A stretch of 57,934 bases of DNA from Gammaproteobacteria bacterium UBA5338 (GTDB lineage: Bacteria > Pseudomonadota > Gammaproteobacteria > Pseudomonadales > UBA5862). A program made the position numbers and the translations under genes. Each line of letters begins with the position of its first letter. The first letter of the stretch is position 1. Below the pieces are notes generated by a model that saw only the letters and a program-made list of their open reading frames with translations, was not told the origin of the DNA and made no database searches. Below are positions 1-9,141 of the stretch, piece by piece. The stretch lies in NCBI GenBank assembly GCA_002408105.1, contig DHQM01000118.1, forward strand, positions 7,071 through 65,004, given 5' to 3'.

Positions 1-1158
1 AATGCCGTCGTAGTCGGCAATCCACCCAGCGATGCTGTCCTGGTTGGCGCGGGCGAGGGGAACCCAGTCGATGTAGAGGATGATGTCGGCGAGATCACTG
101 CCGTTCCCCTGGCGGATCTTGGCGGCATGCAGGGTGCCGCTGCTGAGGTCGCCTGGGCGGTCAGCGACAAACTTGAACAGCACGGTGTTCGCTCCGTCGT
201 CGCTCAGATACACCGTTCGCTCGTCGGGCATCACAACGGCATTCTCGTGGCTGAACCGGCCAAGCGCATAGCGCTTAATTGGTCGCGGAATGGGGTGCGT
301 TGGGTCGCTGATTTCTACGATGTAGCCATACCGATAAGGGTTGGGGTACTGGCCCCCAAGATAGCGGGCCAGTTGTTGAATTTCCGGATGCAGGCTGTGG
401 TCCGGGTCGTTCCAATCCACTGTGTGGTCAAAGTACAGCTCCTCGGAACTAAGTGGTGTGTTCCAGGGGCTGAGCGTTCCGAAGCAGTTCACCCAGGTGC
501 CTTGCACAGCAGCGAAGTCCACCATGGTTCCCCCCTCGACAGTCCAGCCGGTGCTGCTGTGGTTGAGCTGTAACCGGCTCATCCCACCTGGCCGGTCTTC
601 CCAGTTGGTGAACAAGTATGCGCGACCCGCCGTTTTGGGGTCCGGTACCACCGCATTGAAGTCCGGGTCGTTGGATTCTTTCACCAGCGTCGATCCGTCT
701 GCGGACATCAATGCTCCCAAGCCGTGGTCCAGCCCCTTGATCGGGTCTCCCCGGCGACCGAGTACTCGGTAGGCTCCACCAGGGGAGACACGCATTTCGC
801 CCCGGTGGCGTGCGGTCGGAGCGGGCAGGTGGGCGGGTTCCACGCCCCCGTCGGACTCGAACCGCAACCCCTCAATGACACCCACAGTCGCGCGGTTGAA
901 GGGCGGCGGGTTTCCATCTGCCGGGTGTTGCACATTGAGGAACAGGCTATCGCCATGGACGAAAAGCCCTGTCGCTTCAGCGCCTCGCGGCAGGCTTGCA
1001 ATGCGAACCAGGAGGTCATTCGGGACACCGGCGTCAATTTGGCTTGGAGCGGTGGTGACAAGCACAGCCAACGCCAGCATCAGCTGTGCTGCATGGCGCC
1101 GGGGCCGCACTTTTCGCGGGCCGTGAGGGGTGGTCATGGGTGCCACTGCGATGGGCAT
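1..1158 (-). CDS. DUF839/PhoX-like secreted protein, C-terminus off the window
   Basis: The frame is open from an ATG at 1158 down to base 1, so about 386 codons are present and the C-terminus lies outside. The N-terminus is basic (RPRRHAAQ near residue 20) followed by a hydrophobic stretch ending TTAPSQIDA, which suggests an exported protein. Downstream segments match the DUF839/PhoX-like family: LFLNVQHPAD, ATVGVIEGLRF, GLDHGLGALMSADG, FVNCFGTLSPWNTPLSSEE-like text and GRFSHENAVVMPDERTVYLSDD. PhoX members are Ca/Fe-dependent phosphatases, but many DUF839 proteins have no assigned activity. An AAAGGA ribosome site precedes the chosen start; an in-frame ATG at 1137 is an alternative. Family assignment is confident, function is not. 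Confidence 0.75.
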   Translation of the reverse strand, partial: MPIAVAPMTTPHGPRKVRPRRHAAQLMLALAVLVTTAPSQIDAGVPNDLLVRIASLPRGAEATGLFVHGDSLFLNVQHPADGNPPPFNRATVGVIEGLRFESDGGVEPAHLPAPTARHRGEMRVSPGGAYRVLGRRGDPIKGLDHGLGALMSADGSTLVKESNDPDFNAVVPDPKTAGRAYLFTNWEDRPGGMSRLQLNHSSTGWTVEGGTMVDFAAVQGTWVNCFGTLSPWNTPLSSEELYFDHTVDWNDPDHSLHPEIQQLARYLGGQYPNPYRYGYIVEISDPTHPIPRPIKRYALGRFSHENAVVMPDERTVYLSDDGANTVLFKFVADRPGDLSSGTLHAAKIRQGNGSDLADIILYIDWVPLARANQDSIAGWIADYDGI

Positions 1159-1285
1159 GGAGCAATCCTTTCGCCGAAAAAGGGCGGAACCAATGCGAAC
1201 AAGACGGCTCGAACGGTGAGTGGACTGGGCGTTTACTGCCCGGTCTTCGACCACCCCGTAGCCATTAGGATGGAGGCAAGCCGCC

Positions 1286-1726
1286 GTGCAGGACCATGAC
1301 TCGATCGAACCATCGACGACCCAACACCATACCGGATCTGAATTGTCTTTGGATGACAACCCTGGCGAAACACCGGGTGCCGAAAGCCTGTCCTGGTGCG
1401 ATGCGCTTGCCCAACGCGCGCAGGCCGACGGGCTCGAACTCGTTGACCAAATGCGCACGCTGGCGGCGCAACGTGCAGATCGAATGGCTCATGCACTGCA
1501 GCGGGCCGGAGAGGCTGCGGGTGAGGAGGGTGAAACGCACCTGCAGGCCTGTTTCGCAGCAGCTGGGGACAAAACCAAGGGCATGGCTGAGCACCTGAGT
1601 GCTGCTGATTCACACGAATTGGTCGAACGCTCGTCGGCCGCAGCCCGCGAACACCCAGCAGTCTTTTACAGCGGTCTTCTGGTGGGTGGGTTTGTGCTGG
1701 CCCGTTTGCTGAGTGCGGCCAAATAG
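1286..1726 (+). CDS. small membrane-anchored protein, YqjD/ElaB-like
   Basis: The 146-residue protein has a polar, acidic, Ala-rich helical body (about residues 20-115) and one C-terminal hydrophobic anchor near 122-143 that begins with the motif EHPAV and ends with a basic tail. This layout resembles YqjD/ElaB/DUF883-type inner-membrane proteins, in which the anchor follows a similar 'HP' or 'NPW' motif. The start is GTG with GGAGG about ten bases upstream. It is the first gene of a three-gene overlapping operon whose middle member is a holin-III-like protein, as in the enterobacterial yqjD-yqjE arrangement. The role is inferred from layout only; known homologues are linked to stress and ribosome association. 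Confidence 0.55.
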   Translation: MQDHDSIEPSTTQHHTGSELSLDDNPGETPGAESLSWCDALAQRAQADGLELVDQMRTLAAQRADRMAHALQRAGEAAGEEGETHLQACFAAAGDKTKGMAEHLSAADSHELVERSSAAAREHPAVFYSGLLVGGFVLARLLSAAK

Positions 1727-2135
1727 AGTGTGGCACCTGGTGTTTCAGCGGATCGAGCGCTCGATCCGCCGCGCACTGCGGGTGCGACAGGCCGGCGTGG
1801 AGCTCGTTCAGGTCCAGTTGGGCATTCTGCGGCGGCAGGCTCAGCTCGCCGCTGCCGAGTGGTCGAGGGCTGCTGCGCTCGGCATCGGGGCAATCCTGGG
1901 GCTGGCGCTGGGGGCAATGTGGGCGACCGTGGCTGTGGTCGACTTGTTGCTGCGGGTCTGGCCACTTTGGGGTGCTGCAGCAGCAGTCTCGGCTGCCTTG
2001 GTCGGAGTCGCTCTGATCGCAATGGCCCGGGCGCACCGGTGGCATCGGTCAGCCATTGCACAATTGCAGGTGGGCGAACAGGAACTTAAGAAAAACCTAC
2101 AACTATTGCACGGAGACACAGGCGATGAACGATGA
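1713..2135 (+). CDS. holin superfamily III-like membrane protein (YqjE-like)
   Basis: The roughly 140-residue protein has an amphipathic basic N-terminus (RIERSIRRALRVRQ), a helix with VELVQVQLGILRRQAQLAAAEW, two hydrophobic segments (about residues 50-75 and 80-105) and a charged tail. This is the pattern of the phage holin family III/YqjE group (PF07332-type). It overlaps the end of the previous gene by 14 bases if the GTG at 1713 is used; a GTG at 1728 would remove the overlap. It overlaps the following gene by 11 bases, so the three genes are probably translated together. No phage genes are nearby, so lysis is unlikely and a membrane-stress role is more plausible. Confidence 0.6.
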   Translation: MRPNRVWHLVFQRIERSIRRALRVRQAGVELVQVQLGILRRQAQLAAAEWSRAAALGIGAILGLALGAMWATVAVVDLLLRVWPLWGAAAAVSAALVGVALIAMARAHRWHRSAIAQLQVGEQELKKNLQLLHGDTGDER

Positions 2136-2943
2136 CCACACACAGAATTCCGACGAATCAATGACGGAGCGGCTCGTCGAGCGCAGTGAAGCGCTGCGCG
2201 ATCAGCTAAAAAGCAAGGTTCAACAGGCTTCGGATCACCTCCCGGATGGGGACCACGTCAAGAAAGTGGTGAACAAGGCCAAGGCGCGAACCAAGCAGAC
2301 CGCCAGCGACACAGCGCAGTGGGGCAGCGCACACCCCGTCGCCATGGCGGTGCTGGGCGCCAGTGCAGGACTTGCTGCCTGGGCACTGATGCGAGGCCCT
2401 TCGAACGGCTCGGCACCACGTTCGGATGGACCCAACCCGGGTGAGTTCGACCCCCTGGTCAGTGTTCCCGCGCAGCGGGACTTAACCGGTGGCAGTATGG
2501 CGCGCAGTGATGACGGCCGGTCTTGGATCGATCGAACGCGCAGTCGAGCGGAGCAGGCGCGGGACGACATGAACGCCTGGGGCACAGAGCAGGCCGCGCA
2601 GCTTCGCCGCCACGCACGGGACGGGGCCAACCAGGTGTCCAGTGCAGTTCAGGCCCACCCGTTGGCGGTTGGCTTCGCCACTGCAGCGGCTGGCTTTATG
2701 ACCGGGCTCTTGGTACCCAACAGCCGGGCAGAAAACCGGGTGTTGGACAAGCCGGCTGATCTGGCAAAACAGCAATTGGCTGCGGCAGCAGAAACTGGCG
2801 AAGATGCGGTCCGAGCCGCCTGGAACCATGCCCGTTCCGCCGCGGCGGAGGAATTGGGCATTGACCCCGCGGGCGGCGAAGGGCGTGCTGAGGCATCGGT
2901 TTCTGAGCATGATGGCAACCGGCCTCAATCGGACTGGCCATGA
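2125..2943 (+). CDS. membrane protein with two YqjD-type 'HP' anchor segments
   Basis: The ATG at 2125 gives 272 residues and lies inside the end of the holin-like gene, with GGAGA upstream. The N-terminus (about 1-65) is charged and helical. Two hydrophobic segments follow: SAHPVAMAVLGASAG near residue 68 and QAHPLAVGFATAAAG near residue 180, each starting with the same 'HP' motif as the anchor of the first gene in the operon. Between them is a polar linker with repeated helical heptads. It resembles DUF3618/DUF883-type proteins fused in tandem. It ends 19 bases inside the convergent di-heme gene. No enzymatic motif is visible and the function is unknown. Confidence 0.55.
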   Translation: MNDDHTQNSDESMTERLVERSEALRDQLKSKVQQASDHLPDGDHVKKVVNKAKARTKQTASDTAQWGSAHPVAMAVLGASAGLAAWALMRGPSNGSAPRSDGPNPGEFDPLVSVPAQRDLTGGSMARSDDGRSWIDRTRSRAEQARDDMNAWGTEQAAQLRRHARDGANQVSSAVQAHPLAVGFATAAAGFMTGLLVPNSRAENRVLDKPADLAKQQLAAAAETGEDAVRAAWNHARSAAAEELGIDPAGGEGRAEASVSEHDGNRPQSDWP

Positions 2944-4580
2944 GGTTCGGCAATCGCCTCGGCCTTTGGAGGGGGCGCCACCGGCAGCGGCACCCGCGTC
3001 CAGTCGAGGCGAAGGTCCCAGTCGTCAATGCGTGCGGACCGGGGCAACGGCAGGGCGCCATCAGTGGCGGTCATCACCCGAGCGCCAGCGGCCGTGAGGG
3101 CGGTGCGGCCAAGCCGGAAGTTTTGGCTGGCGACAATCGAAAGGTATGCGCGACTCAGCGCGCGGGCCCGCTTGGGTGACGGCACAATCAAGCGGGATAT
3201 GTCGTTTAGGGTGCCGGTCGCGTTGCGCTGCCAGTTGGCGTGCAGTTCGCTGTTGCTTTCGTACTCGTCCCACCCACCGGTGCGCTGCAGGTATTCGGCG
3301 TACTCTGCGGTTTGGCCACCCCGGTTGGCTGCGTCGGGCAGTCCGCGCACTTGTTGGTAGCGCCACCCAGCCGGGCCTGGAAGCTTGCGTGCGAAGGCAA
3401 AGGTCGAATCGATGGGTGTGCCGATGAAGCCGTGGCAGCCCAGGCAAAATCGCGTTTCTTCTGCTGTTTGAACCCGCAAATGGCCGTCGCGGGCTTCGAT
3501 CCAGCCGCCGATTTCCCACCCGAAGCGGTTGTCGTAGAAACCCGAGTCGTTGCGTGTCAGCACAAAGCCGGAACCTTCGACTTGCTCCTGACGCTCGTTG
3601 CCCAGGCGTGAGTCGAGTTCCGCGGTGCTGAGCACCCGCAGCTTGCGCATGTAGCGCAGTTCCTTGAACCTGCGGCTGGGTACGACCCGCCCATTCGCGT
3701 TCACTGCCGGGTAGCGCAATGCATGCAAGAACTCAGTGCCCTCGGGATAGACCATGGGTTGGGTTGCCGTCGATTGGGCGTCGCCAAAATAGCGCTCCCG
3801 ATCGGTGAGTCGCAGTGCAGTCCCCAAGCGTCCGTCCCCATCCAAGTCCGCCCCGAATTGAGCTTCCTCGACTGCGCGGATCGACACCGCTTCCAAGCCG
3901 AGGATCTGCAATTCGAGGAGGGCGAGGTTCATGCGGTAGGTGGCCTGGTCTGTTGTTCCCTGGCGCTGGCGAAAGCGGGCGGGCAGGCGAATGAGCACGT
4001 CGCCGAAACTGCCATTGGTGGGCCAAAACTCGCCCGGGAAGGGCTTGTAACGAATGGCCACCCAACCGCTGCCATCCTTCGCGAACCCGTCGGTTTGGAA
4101 GGCGGCCGCACCTTGGCTGTAGCCGTGGACTGCTGGCATGCGGGGCTGGGTTCCGGCGCTCAGACCTGCAGCGTAGTTGTCGACTCGGAGCCAGTCGTCG
4201 AGCGGATGGGGCAGCGGCGACCTGGGCTCTGGAGGGACGACCAGGTTGCGCCAAGGATTTCGCGAAAGGTCCGGGCCACTCGGCAACCGGTTTTGCTGCC
4301 AGCCATCGCCGACCCGGTTGGGTGGTGACGGCACAGTGTGGCTCTGGTGGCAGGTGTAGCAGGCGTTGTGGCCGCCGCTGGTGTCGACATAACACTGTGG
4401 GGGCACTTGGGCGTTGTCATTTGGCGGTGCAGGGTTTGCATGGCCTGGCGCCGTCAGCGCCCATAGCAGCGCACCTGTGAGAATCCACAGCGAAGTCGGC
4501 GCAGGGGCATCCCGCGTACCCTCAGCGGTGGATGAACTTGTGCAGACAAATGCCATCATAGGGGCAAGGGCTGAGTCCAT
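2925..4580 (-). CDS. probable exported di-heme cytochrome c, uncharacterised
   Basis: The 551-residue product has a hydrophobic segment near residues 25-42 ending APGHANP, which fits a signal peptide. Two CXXCH heme-binding motifs are visible: CYTCH at about residues 74-78 and CLGCH at about 379-383. The interval between them is rich in aromatic and charged residues ([16 protein letters not shown], a possible EF-hand-like calcium loop) and is not a family I can name. Periplasmic electron transfer is the natural inference. The start is uncertain: ATG codons at 4580, 4559 and 4556 all lack a strong ribosome site. The gene is divergent from sodB and convergent with the membrane operon, overlapping it by 19 bases. 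Confidence 0.65.
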   Translation of the reverse strand: MDSALAPMMAFVCTSSSTAEGTRDAPAPTSLWILTGALLWALTAPGHANPAPPNDNAQVPPQCYVDTSGGHNACYTCHQSHTVPSPPNRVGDGWQQNRLPSGPDLSRNPWRNLVVPPEPRSPLPHPLDDWLRVDNYAAGLSAGTQPRMPAVHGYSQGAAAFQTDGFAKDGSGWVAIRYKPFPGEFWPTNGSFGDVLIRLPARFRQRQGTTDQATYRMNLALLELQILGLEAVSIRAVEEAQFGADLDGDGRLGTALRLTDRERYFGDAQSTATQPMVYPEGTEFLHALRYPAVNANGRVVPSRRFKELRYMRKLRVLSTAELDSRLGNERQEQVEGSGFVLTRNDSGFYDNRFGWEIGGWIEARDGHLRVQTAEETRFCLGCHGFIGTPIDSTFAFARKLPGPAGWRYQQVRGLPDAANRGGQTAEYAEYLQRTGGWDEYESNSELHANWQRNATGTLNDISRLIVPSPKRARALSRAYLSIVASQNFRLGRTALTAAGARVMTATDGALPLPRSARIDDWDLRLDWTRVPLPVAPPPKAEAIAEPHGQSD

Positions 4581-4727
4581 GGCAACTTTGAATCGCGCGG
4601 TGCAATCTGGCGATTCTGGCGCGTTTTCATTACTGTATGGGCCGTTGCGGCACAACTGAACCGCTCGGCTCTTGCGGCACAGGGCCACTCGATCGATCCG
4701 CTTCCACTCACACAAGGAGATTGCTCC

Positions 4728-5312
4728 ATGAGCCAATTCACGCTTCCAGAACTTCCGTACGCGATGGATGCATTGCAGCCGCACATCTCCAAGGAGACCC
4801 TGGAGTTCCACTACGGCAAACACCACAAAACCTACGTGGACAAACTGAACGGTCTCATCGAAGGGACCGAGCACAGCGGAAAATCCCTCGAAGAAATCAT
4901 CAAAAGCAGCTCCGGGGGCGTATTCAACAACGCCGCCCAGGTCTGGAACCACACCTTCTACTGGAACAGCATGGGTCCAAATGGCGGCGGCGCCGCCAGC
5001 GGTCCAGTGGCCGACGCGATCGATCAAGCCTTCGGGTCATTCGATGAGTTCAAAAGCAAGTTCAACGAGTCTGCTGCCGGCAATTTCGGTTCCGGTTGGA
5101 CCTGGTTGGTCAAAAAGGCGGACGGTGCGTTGGACATCGTTAACACCAGCAATGCCGGGACTCCATTGACCGAATCTGGGCTTGTGGCGCTGATGACGGT
5201 GGATGTGTGGGAACACGCCTACTACATCGACTACCGCAACGCGCGTCCAGAATACCTCAAGCACTTCTGGGAGTTGGTCAACTGGGAGTTTGTTAACCAG
5301 AACTTCAGCTAA
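4728..5312 (+). CDS. sodB: iron superoxide dismutase
   Basis: The 194-residue protein has the complete Fe/Mn-SOD pattern: FHYGKHH with metal ligand H28, QVWNHTFYW with ligand H75, and DVWEHAYY with ligands D159 and H163. Q71, in AAQVWNH, sits where iron enzymes carry the second-shell glutamine (manganese enzymes usually place it in the C-terminal domain), so iron is the likely metal. It dismutates superoxide in the cytoplasm as a homodimer. Length is that of the family. AAGGAG lies eight bases before the ATG, and an intrinsic terminator follows at 5336, so it is probably a single-gene transcript. Confidence 0.97.
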   Translation: MSQFTLPELPYAMDALQPHISKETLEFHYGKHHKTYVDKLNGLIEGTEHSGKSLEEIIKSSSGGVFNNAAQVWNHTFYWNSMGPNGGGAASGPVADAIDQAFGSFDEFKSKFNESAAGNFGSGWTWLVKKADGALDIVNTSNAGTPLTESGLVALMTVDVWEHAYYIDYRNARPEYLKHFWELVNWEFVNQNFS

Positions 5313-5335
5313 GGGTCGCACCGATCCGCAGAAAG

Positions 5336-5359
5336 GGCCCCGATCTTGGGGCCTTTTTT
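5336..5359 (+). terminator. intrinsic terminator of sodB
   Basis: GGCCCC and GGGGCC form a six-base-pair GC stem around a six-base loop, followed directly by six T residues, 23 bases after the sodB stop. Confidence 0.9.
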
Positions 5360-5400
5360 GCTGTGGTGGAGCGGCCTCGCCGCGCCCGGTGCTCGCCGGG

Positions 5401-6150
5401 CTACAGTTGCTGCACGATCAGGTACGCCGAAAGCGCGACCGTAACGGTGACCATCATCGGCCGCACCAGGGCTGCGCCCCTGTGCACCACCATTTGGGCG
5501 CCAAGGCGTGCCCCAACAACTTGCCCCAAAGCCATCAGCACGCCGATCGTCCAGAGAACCTGCCCTCCCAACAAGTACAGCAGCAGCGACATGCCGTTGC
5601 AGGCCAGTACCAATACTTTGGTCTGTGCGACTGCCTGTCGGGCACTCTGTCCCAGTAGGCTGATCAATGCCACAGTGACAAAAGTCCCCGTTCCCGGGCC
5701 AAAAAAACCGGATGTGAACCCCAACGGGGTCGCTACAAAGAACGCAAAAGACGCGGTCGAAATGCGCGGTTTTGCGGGCTGGTCGCGCAGGCGCGGCGAC
5801 ATCAGGGTGTACAGCGCCACACCGATCAACAGCGTCGGGATGAGCCATTCCAACCGATGGACCGCGATGTGCTGAACCACCCAGGTGCCAGCGGCAGAGC
5901 CCAGCAGACAGCCAAGCACGGCGCCGCGCAGCGTCCGCAACTGAATCAGTCCATGGCGTAGGTAGTAAAGCGCCGAGGTGCTGGTTCCGCAGACGCTCTG
6001 AAACTTGTTGGTGGCAAGCGCCTCAAGCGGCGAGATCCCCGTTGCCAACAACACCGGCAGCACGATGGTGCCGCCGGCGCCCACGATTGCACTCACGAAG
6101 CCCGCTCCAAACGCAACCAGGGCCAGCACAATCAGAATGGACAATGGCAT
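5401..6150 (-). CDS. TSUP-family membrane permease (TauE/SafE, YfcA-like)
   Basis: The 249-residue protein is hydrophobic throughout with about eight membrane segments and two similar halves. Each half carries a glycine-rich loop: GFVSAIVGAGGTIVLPVLL near residue 17 and LGFTSGFFGPGTGTFVTVAL near 143. This is the signature of the TSUP (sulfite exporter TauE/SafE) family, many of which move sulfur-containing or small organic anions. The substrate cannot be told from sequence. It is convergent with sodB and separated from it by the terminator. A second TSUP permease lies beside cysB at 34.6 kb; the sulfur link is clear only for that one. Confidence 0.85.
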   Translation of the reverse strand: MPLSILIVLALVAFGAGFVSAIVGAGGTIVLPVLLATGISPLEALATNKFQSVCGTSTSALYYLRHGLIQLRTLRGAVLGCLLGSAAGTWVVQHIAVHRLEWLIPTLLIGVALYTLMSPRLRDQPAKPRISTASFAFFVATPLGFTSGFFGPGTGTFVTVALISLLGQSARQAVAQTKVLVLACNGMSLLLYLLGGQVLWTIGVLMALGQVVGARLGAQMVVHRGAALVRPMMVTVTVALSAYLIVQQL

Positions 6151-6274
6151 GATCGAGCCTCAAAGTGCAGGCAATTGGCTGTGCCTGGGTAACACCGAGA
6201 ACCAGGTGCGCCGTGACAAAGTGCAGGTTCAAGCCCAGGCACCGTTGCAACAACTGCCAAGGAGAATTCCCAAG

Positions 6275-6643
6275 ATGACCGACAACGAACAATTGGTGCG
6301 CGATTTTATCAACGCCTGGCCACGTCTGGATCCTGACGAGCTGGTGGGGTTTTTCCACCCAGAGGGCACCTACCACAACATGCCGCTCGCACCCGCTGTG
6401 GGACGCGACGGGATCAGGGCGATGATCTCCGGGTTCATTTCCAGTTGGCGCGCCACGGAATGGGAGGTGCTGAACCTGATTTCAGCCGGACCCATTGTTG
6501 TCGCCGAGCGGGTTGACCGCATGGACACCGAACAGGGGCCAGTGGCGTTGCCGGTGGTTGGGGTGTTCGAACTGGAGGGCGGGCAGATTAAGGCATGGCG
6601 CGACTATTTCGACCTGGCGAGTTACACCAACCAGCTGGCCTGA
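6275..6643 (+). CDS. SnoaL-like / limonene-1,2-epoxide hydrolase-family protein
   Basis: The 122-residue protein fits the NTF2-like alpha+beta cone: helix TDNEQLVRDFINAW, then FHPEGTYHNMPLAPAVGRDGIRAMI, then strands ending GVFELEGGQIKAWRDYFDL. The conserved KAWRDYFD with Asp matches the limonene epoxide hydrolase group, in which Asp and Arg activate water. Substrates vary widely and many members have no known function, so the activity is open. An AAGGAG ribosome site is ten bases upstream of the ATG. It lies 19 bases before the S1/P1 nuclease and may be cotranscribed. Confidence 0.75.
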   Translation: MTDNEQLVRDFINAWPRLDPDELVGFFHPEGTYHNMPLAPAVGRDGIRAMISGFISSWRATEWEVLNLISAGPIVVAERVDRMDTEQGPVALPVVGVFELEGGQIKAWRDYFDLASYTNQLA

Positions 6644-6662
6644 TCGACGGCGAACGAACCGA

Positions 6663-7589
6663 ATGCGGCACGTGTGTGCCCTTGCTTTGGCGCTCTGTGC
6701 CCGTTTGGCTGTGGCATGGAGTCCGGAAGGCCACGCCATCATTGCCGGTGCCGCCTACGACCTCAATCCGTACGCCGGTCGTTGGTGGGGCGCAGTGCTC
6801 GCTGCCCATCCCGCGGCAGCGGGTTGGGATCAGGCGTTTGCTCGACAGGGGATCGATGGCCCTGTGGAGCGCCACCGCCTCAGACGCGCGGCGATCTGGC
6901 CAGACCAGGTGCGCAGTGACCCCCGGCATGACCACCCGAGCTGGCACTACACGAACTTTCCATTGGTGCCGCCAGATTTTCCCCTGCGCCCCTCCGACAC
7001 GCCCCACAACGACTTGATCGAAGCCTTGTCCCATGCCGAAGCTGGGGTGGCAGGCGCCAAGGTCGGCACTGTGGACGGGGCAATCTGGCTGGCGTGGTTG
7101 CTGCACCTGATTGGTGACGCCCACCAACCGTTGCACTGCGTGGATTGGAAGGGACCCGGATTTATAAATGGCGACCGCGGGGGGAATCGGTTGTACGTGC
7201 GACCGCACCAAACCGGTCGGCCGGTTAATCTGCATGCGTATTGGGATCGGCTGATTTCAGAGCCCTTGGGCCTGACTGCTTCCAGTGCGCCCATTGGCCC
7301 TGGCCAAGTGGCGCCCCGGGTCTGGTGCCTGGAAGGCCGGGCACACGCCATCGAATCGGTGTACGAACGAGGTGCGCTGGTAACGACAGGGCGGGCCAAG
7401 GCGAGCAGTTCCCGCCGAATCCAGGCGCTGGGCCAGGTCTATCAAGACCGTGCCAATCGCCTGGCCCAGCGAAGAGCCCGCCAAGCCAGCGAACGCACCG
7501 CGGCCGTCCTTGAACGCCTGTACCGGCTGCTTCACCGGTCAGTTCCTGGCCAACAGCCCGATGCTCAAACCGAGCCAGCAAGGCCCTGA
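6663..7589 (+). CDS. S1/P1-type zinc-dependent nuclease, secreted
   Basis: The 308-residue product begins with a short signal peptide (about residues 1-18, ALALALCARLAVA), after which the mature chain would start at Trp19 in WSPEGH. The N-terminal Trp and nearby His are zinc ligands in S1/P1 nucleases. Further ligand segments are visible: IWPDQ, HPSWHYTNFP, WLLHLIGDAHQPLHC and NLHAYWDR. These enzymes hydrolyse single-stranded DNA, RNA and 3'-nucleotides, here probably in the periplasm or outside the cell to scavenge phosphate or nucleosides. The C-terminal 60 residues are basic and helical. No strong ribosome site is seen, which fits coupling to the gene just upstream. Confidence 0.88.
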   Translation: MRHVCALALALCARLAVAWSPEGHAIIAGAAYDLNPYAGRWWGAVLAAHPAAAGWDQAFARQGIDGPVERHRLRRAAIWPDQVRSDPRHDHPSWHYTNFPLVPPDFPLRPSDTPHNDLIEALSHAEAGVAGAKVGTVDGAIWLAWLLHLIGDAHQPLHCVDWKGPGFINGDRGGNRLYVRPHQTGRPVNLHAYWDRLISEPLGLTASSAPIGPGQVAPRVWCLEGRAHAIESVYERGALVTTGRAKASSSRRIQALGQVYQDRANRLAQRRARQASERTAAVLERLYRLLHRSVPGQQPDAQTEPARP

Positions 7590-7695
7590 ACCCCTCCTCG
7601 CAGCCGCAGTTTATTTTGTCCGGTGTTGCGAGTAAGGTGGACGTTATCCCAAGCAGTTCCAAGCAATACAACCATAACAAGTGGGGTGAACAGCA

Positions 7696-9000
7696 ATGAG
7701 CAGCGTTAAGACCAAGGCAGAGGCTGAACTGGCCGGCGTGAAGGCAGGGGACCCCCGGACCATGTCGGGCCGCGATCCCAAATCGATTCCGCTCGAAGCC
7801 TTTGATCTCGCCCAGGCCGAGCTTTTTCAGAACGACAGCATCTGGGGCTATATGGACCGGTTGCGTGAAGAATGCCCCGTGCATTACTGCGCGGACTCTC
7901 GGGACTTTGACCCCTATTGGTCGATCATGAAGTTCAGCGACATCATGGAAGTCGAAGGCAACCACGAGGTGTTTTCTTCAGCGCAGGGCATTACGCTGCG
8001 GCAGAACCCGGAAAACTTCAACACCGAGAGCTTCATCGGCTCCGATGAGCCGAAACATGGCCAACAGCGCCGCACCGTGCAGGGCGTGGTTGCGCCGAGC
8101 AACCTCGCGAACCTCGAGCCGCTGATCCGTGAGCGGGTTGCCGGCATCCTGGATGATCTTCCCATCGGAGAGACCTTCAACTGGGTCGATCGGGTCTCCA
8201 TCGAACTGACGACCCAAATGCTTGCGACCCTGTTCGACTTTCCATTCGAGGAACGGCGCAACCTGACGTTTTGGTCCGACGTTGCGACCTCCCAACCCGA
8301 AATCGATGGGATCGTCGAATCCCAAGATGAGCGAATTCGGATCCTCAGAGACGAGTGCCTGCCCGCGTTCAACAAGCTTTGGGATGAGCGGGCGAACAAA
8401 GCGCCTGGCAACGATTTGATTTCCATGCTCGCCCACGGACCGGATACGCAGAACCTGAACCGAGACAAGCCGCTGGAGTTTCTTGGCAACCTGATCTTGC
8501 TAATCGTTGGAGGCAACGACACCACCCGCAACTCGCTGTCTGGTGGCGTGAAATTCCTCAATGACAACCCGGGCGAATACCAGAAACTGCGGGATAACTT
8601 GGACCTGATACCGAAAATGGTGCCGGAGATCATCCGCTACCAAACCCCGCTCTCGAGCATGGCCCGGGTTGCGACCCAGGATGCAATTGTGGGTGGAAAG
8701 AAAATCCACGCTGGTGATCGGGTGGTGATGTGGTACATGTCGGGAAACCGCGACCCCGAGGTGATCGACCGACCCTACGAGTTCATCATTGACCGCGACC
8801 GGCCTCGCCACCACCTGTCTTTTGGGTTCGGAATCCACAGGTGCATGGGCAACCGGCTTGCTGAGATGCAATTGCGGGTTGCCTGGGAAGAGATCATGAA
8901 GCGGTTTCGGTTTGTGGAAATCGTGGCTGAACCCCAGCGCACTTTGTCATCCTTCATTCATGGTTTCACTGATATGGAGGTACGAGTGCACCCCTGGTAA
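7696..9000 (+). CDS. cytochrome P450, CYP153-like alkane/fatty-acid hydroxylase
   Basis: The 434-residue soluble P450 shows the I-helix GGNDTTRNSLSGG, the ExxR region VPEIIRYQTPLSSMARVA, the segment VMWYMSGNRDPEVI and the heme loop FGFGIHRCMGNRLAE with the proximal cysteine C383. The GGNDTTRNS helix and the GFGIHRCMGNRLAEMQLR loop are characteristic of CYP153, whose members hydroxylate alkanes or fatty acids at the terminal carbon. CYP124/142-type sterol or lipid hydroxylases share part of this pattern and remain possible. The usual ferredoxin and ferredoxin reductase partners are not beside it. A terminator follows. Confidence 0.88.
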   Translation: MSSVKTKAEAELAGVKAGDPRTMSGRDPKSIPLEAFDLAQAELFQNDSIWGYMDRLREECPVHYCADSRDFDPYWSIMKFSDIMEVEGNHEVFSSAQGITLRQNPENFNTESFIGSDEPKHGQQRRTVQGVVAPSNLANLEPLIRERVAGILDDLPIGETFNWVDRVSIELTTQMLATLFDFPFEERRNLTFWSDVATSQPEIDGIVESQDERIRILRDECLPAFNKLWDERANKAPGNDLISMLAHGPDTQNLNRDKPLEFLGNLILLIVGGNDTTRNSLSGGVKFLNDNPGEYQKLRDNLDLIPKMVPEIIRYQTPLSSMARVATQDAIVGGKKIHAGDRVVMWYMSGNRDPEVIDRPYEFIIDRDRPRHHLSFGFGIHRCMGNRLAEMQLRVAWEEIMKRFRFVEIVAEPQRTLSSFIHGFTDMEVRVHPW

Positions 9001-9022
9001 TCGGTGGTCGCACCGGCGTTGG

Positions 9023-9049
9023 AACGGCCCCTGCAGCAGGGGCCGTTTT
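9023..9049 (+). terminator. intrinsic terminator of the P450 gene
   Basis: AACGGCCCCTG pairs with CAGGGGCCGTT around a short CAG loop, with four T residues at the 3' side, just after the P450 stop. The A run on the left arm could let it act on the other strand too. Confidence 0.85.
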
Positions 9050-9141
9050 GGTTTGAAGCGCGGTGCTGCAATCCAACCCGCCGGATGATTCACTTGTTCT
9101 GTGGTCTTGCGAGTCCAACTCAACAGTAAGGAGTCCTTTGC

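Noticed and set aside
1713..2135. Prophage lysis gene
   Set aside because: Although holin-like, it has no endolysin or other phage genes nearby and matches the YqjE operon layout.
4581..5027. N-terminal extension of the di-heme protein across sodB
   Set aside because: The extension would be antisense to sodB and would place the signal peptide deep inside the protein.
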